This document shows positions 13,334-14,612 of a stretch of 14,612 nt of DNA, in pieces. Made by a program: the position numbers and the translations under genes. The DNA is taken from assembly GCA_016649525.1 (NCBI GenBank), contig JAENXM010000017.1:1-14612 (forward strand). The letters are read 5' to 3'. The stretch comes from Actinomycetota bacterium. Its GTDB lineage: Bacteria; Actinomycetota; Geothermincolia; Fen-727; Anoxymicrobiaceae. The notes beneath the pieces are model-generated. The model was not told where the DNA came from, did no database searches, and worked only from the letters and a program-made list of their open reading frames with translations. How positions within the stretch are numbered: the stretch's first letter is position 1; each line of letters begins with the position of its first letter.

Positions 13334-13870
13334 TTAGAGCTTGGTCACCTGTTCGAACATGAGCTCGACAGGTGTCTCCCTTCCAAAAATGGACACCAGC
13401 ACTTTCAGCTTGCTCTGGTCGAGGCTTACCTCACTCACGATACCCGTGAAGTCAGCGAACGGCCCCTCCACCACCTTGACGCCTTCGCCTTCCACGAACT
13501 CCGCCGAGACGACCGGCTTCTCCGCCCGCTGTCTGGCGATGATCCTGTCGACCTCGTCGTTCGAGATCGGCGTCGGCCTCGCGGAGGTTCCAACAAAGCC
13601 AGTGACCCCTGGAGTGTTCCTGACCACGTACCAGGAATCGTCATCAAGCTTCATGCGCACCAGCAGGTAGCCGGGCAGGAGCTTCTTCTGGATCAGCTGC
13701 TTCCTTCCGGACTTGTACTCGAGCACGTCCTCGACCGGGACCACGACCTCGAAGATCTTGTCCCTCATGTGCATGGACTGTATGCGGTGTTCAAGGTTGT
13801 TCTTGACCTTGTTCTCGTATCCGGAATAGGTGTGTACTACGTACCACCTTTCCCCTCTCCTTAGAATCAT
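13334..13870 (-). CDS. nusG: Transcription termination/antitermination factor NusG
   Basis: NusG binds the RNA polymerase clamp through its NGN domain and contacts Rho or ribosomal protein S10 through its KOW domain. Both are present in 178 residues: the NGN domain from RWYVVHTYSGYENKVKNNLE through PGYLLVRMKLDDDSWYVVRNTPGVTGFVG, then a charged linker, then KOW (GEGVKVVEGPFADFTGIVSEV) ending LMFEQVTKL. The ATG at 13870 has GGAGGA three to four bases upstream, slightly close but usual in this window. secE ends 24 bases before it. There is no N-terminal acidic extension of the kind common in Streptomyces and Mycobacterium NusG, which fits a deeper lineage. Confidence 0.97.
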   Translation of the reverse strand: MILRRGERWYVVHTYSGYENKVKNNLEHRIQSMHMRDKIFEVVVPVEDVLEYKSGRKQLIQKKLLPGYLLVRMKLDDDSWYVVRNTPGVTGFVGTSARPTPISNDEVDRIIARQRAEKPVVSAEFVEGEGVKVVEGPFADFTGIVSEVSLDQSKLKVLVSIFGRETPVELMFEQVTKL

Positions 13871-13894
13871 TTCTCCTCCGAGCAGGCGTAACTA

Positions 13895-14194
13895 TCAGGT
13901 TATGAGCTGAAGCAACTTGGACAGTATTAAGTCGAGCACGAGTATGAAAGTCGTCACCACCGTCACGGTCACGAGCACGACGATGGTGTAGTTCACGACC
14001 TCGCTCTTGCTCGGCCAGATGACCTTCTTCAGCTCGATGCGGACGTCTTTGAGGAACTGAACGATCCTTTCCCAGATGCCCTTTTTCTCGGCCTTCTTCC
14101 GCTCGGCCACCTTCTTGCGTTGCGCGACCGACCTCTGCTTCTGGGCCGGGGTCTTGCTTTTGTCCTGGACTCTCCTCAGCTGTCTGTTTAACAT
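13895..14194 (-). CDS. secE: Preprotein translocase subunit SecE
   Basis: SecE is the essential small clamp around SecY in the SecYEG channel of the cytoplasmic membrane. This is the short, single-span form common outside Enterobacteria: 99 residues, with a very basic N-terminal half (residues 1-40, many Lys, Arg and Gln), the conserved amphipathic helix and hinge ELKKVIWPSKSEV at 54-66, and one membrane segment at about 69-91 (YTIVVLVTVTVVTTFILVLD). The ATG at 14194 has GAGG/AGG sequence a few bases upstream. It lies between tRNA-Trp and nusG, the classic secE-nusG pairing. The 40-residue basic front part is longer than in the smallest SecE proteins, and its role is not known to me. Confidence 0.95.
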   Translation of the reverse strand: MLNRQLRRVQDKSKTPAQKQRSVAQRKKVAERKKAEKKGIWERIVQFLKDVRIELKKVIWPSKSEVVNYTIVVLVTVTVVTTFILVLDLILSKLLQLIT

Positions 14195-14215
14195 ACCTAC
14201 CTCTTCAAACTACCT

Positions 14216-14231
14216 CGCGGGTCTCCCCGCG
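14216..14231 (-). other. GAGA-tetraloop hairpin between tRNA-Trp and secE
   Basis: CGCGGG-GAGA-CCCGCG is a perfect 6-bp stem closed by a GNRA-type tetraloop. It lies 11 bases after the tRNA 3' end and 22 bases before the secE start, with no T run. It may mark the tRNA/mRNA processing boundary or protect the secE-nusG mRNA after the tRNA is cut out. The structure is seen; the function is inferred. Confidence 0.5.
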
Positions 14232-14241
14232 ATGATTCCTA

Positions 14242-14317
14242 TGGCAGGCCCGGAGGGACTCGAACCCCCAACCTCCGGTTTTGGAGACCGGCGCTCTGCC
14301 AGTTGAGCTACAGGCCT
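14242..14317 (-). tRNA. trnW: tRNA-Trp (anticodon CCA)
   Basis: A complete 76-base cloverleaf. The acceptor stem AGGCCTG pairs with CGGGCCT (one T-G pair). The D-arm is GCTC...GAGC. The anticodon stem CCGGT/ACCGG holds loop CTCCAAA with anticodon CCA. The T-arm is GGGGG-TTCGAGT-CCCTC. The discriminator is G73, as expected for bacterial tRNA-Trp, and the 3' CCA is encoded. It lies 14 bases after rpmG and 47 bases before secE, and must be cut out of the shared transcript. A tRNA-Trp gene beside rpmG and secE is a common bacterial arrangement. Confidence 0.97.
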
Positions 14318-14331
14318 GCGGCTCTCCTCCC

Positions 14332-14481
14332 CTACCGCGTCTCTCGGTGCAGCGTATGCTTCCTGCACCACTTGCAGTACTTGTTGAACTCGATCCTGTC
14401 GGGATCGTTCGTCTTGCTCTTCCCTGTCGTATAGTTGCGGCGCTTGCACTCGGTGCAAGCCATTGTGACTATTACTCTCAT
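14332..14481 (-). CDS. rpmG: 50S ribosomal protein L33
   Basis: L33 is a small protein near the E site of the 50S subunit. The 49-residue product is MRVIVTMACTECKRRNYTTG... ending RKHTLHRETR. Four cysteines (C9, C12, C36, C39) in CxxC pairs make the zinc-binding (C+) form. I chose the ATG at 14481-14479 over the internal ATG at 14463 because the MRV-x-V-T-x-ACTECK start matches the family. That start also overlaps the tuf TGA as ATGA, so translation is probably coupled to EF-Tu. The stop is TAG, followed by tRNA-Trp. Confidence 0.95.
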   Translation of the reverse strand: MRVIVTMACTECKRRNYTTGKSKTNDPDRIEFNKYCKWCRKHTLHRETR

Positions 14482-14612
14482 CTCTCTATCTTTATGACCC
14501 TTCCCGCGCCCACGGTGTGGCCGCCCTCGCGGATGGCGAAGCGCAGGCCCTCGTCCATGGCCACTGGGGTGATCAGCTCCACGTCCATCTCGGTGTTGTC
14601 ACCGGGCATCAC
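14478..14612 (-). CDS. tuf: Elongation factor Tu, 3' part (runs off the right edge)
   Basis: The last 44 codons of a second EF-Tu gene. The sequence VMPGDNTEMDVELITPVAMDEGLRFAIREGGHTVGAGRVIKIER is the C-terminal domain III end of EF-Tu, with the hallmark GLRFAIREGG and TVGAGRV. It ends in TGA, which overlaps the rpmG start (ATGA). A tuf copy just upstream of tRNA-Trp/secE/nusG resembles tufB of Proteobacteria. It does not overlap the part of tuf seen at the left edge, so the two copies cannot be compared here. Confidence 0.95.
   Translation of the reverse strand: MMPGDNTEMDVELITPVAMDEGLRFAIREGGHTVGAGRVIKIER

Noticed and set aside
14076..14306. Plus-strand open frame ending in PEGLEPPTSGFGDRRS
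   Set aside because: This is a well-known false protein made by reading tRNA sequence in reverse complement; it covers tRNA-Trp and the secE front.

Overview
This window is one continuous stretch of translation and transcription core genes, all on the minus strand, so the genes run from the high coordinates to the low ones. In transcription order they are: tuf (3' end only), rpmG, tRNA-Trp(CCA), secE, nusG, rplK, rplA, rplJ, rplL, rpoB (interrupted by an in-frame TAA), rpoC, rpsL, rpsG, fusA and tuf (5' end only). The DNA is GC-rich and gene-dense. The beta' subunit has the long charged coiled-coil insertion after its N-terminal zinc ribbon that is typical of Actinobacteriota, and the rifampicin region of beta (e.g. 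NPLAGLTHKRRLSALGPGGL) reads like actinobacterial beta. Together with a second tuf copy and frequent TTG starts, this suggests a deep-branching, uncultivated-type actinobacterial lineage. That placement is inferred from remembered family sequences, not from a tree.

Layout by region. (a) 14612-13334: the tuf end overlaps rpmG by ATGA, then tRNA-Trp, a GAGA-tetraloop hairpin, secE and nusG. (b) 13319-10998: ribosomal stalk genes. rplK and rplA overlap (TTGA). rplA and rplJ are separated by a gap holding a strong promoter, a palindrome on its -35 side, and an L10 leader with a terminator-like hairpin. rplJ and rplL follow. (c) 10997-10754: a 244-base gap with a 10-bp inverted repeat and a near-consensus promoter whose spacer is a 15-bp palindrome. 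(d) 10753-3438: rpoB and rpoC. (e) 3437-3340: two tandem terminator-like hairpins with a TTGACA promoter overlapping the rpoC stop. (f) 3339-1: the str operon, rpsL-rpsG-fusA-tuf.

How the genes work together: L11, L1, L10, L7/L12, S12, S7, L33, EF-G and EF-Tu are ribosome parts or elongation factors. Beta and beta' are the RNA polymerase core. NusG links polymerase to ribosome or Rho, and SecE is part of the SecYEG channel. The inferred promoters and attenuators would let the cluster be read as a long unit or as four sub-units: upstream genes, rplJL, rpoBC and str.

The one truly odd thing is the rpoB reading frame. A single TAA sits exactly where the family has a conserved Glu, with no frameshift, and good rpoB sequence continues on both sides. 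A base error or population variant is the simplest explanation; a naturally split beta or stop-codon readthrough would be remarkable. I saw no mobile element, CRISPR array, defence gene or unknown gene in the window.
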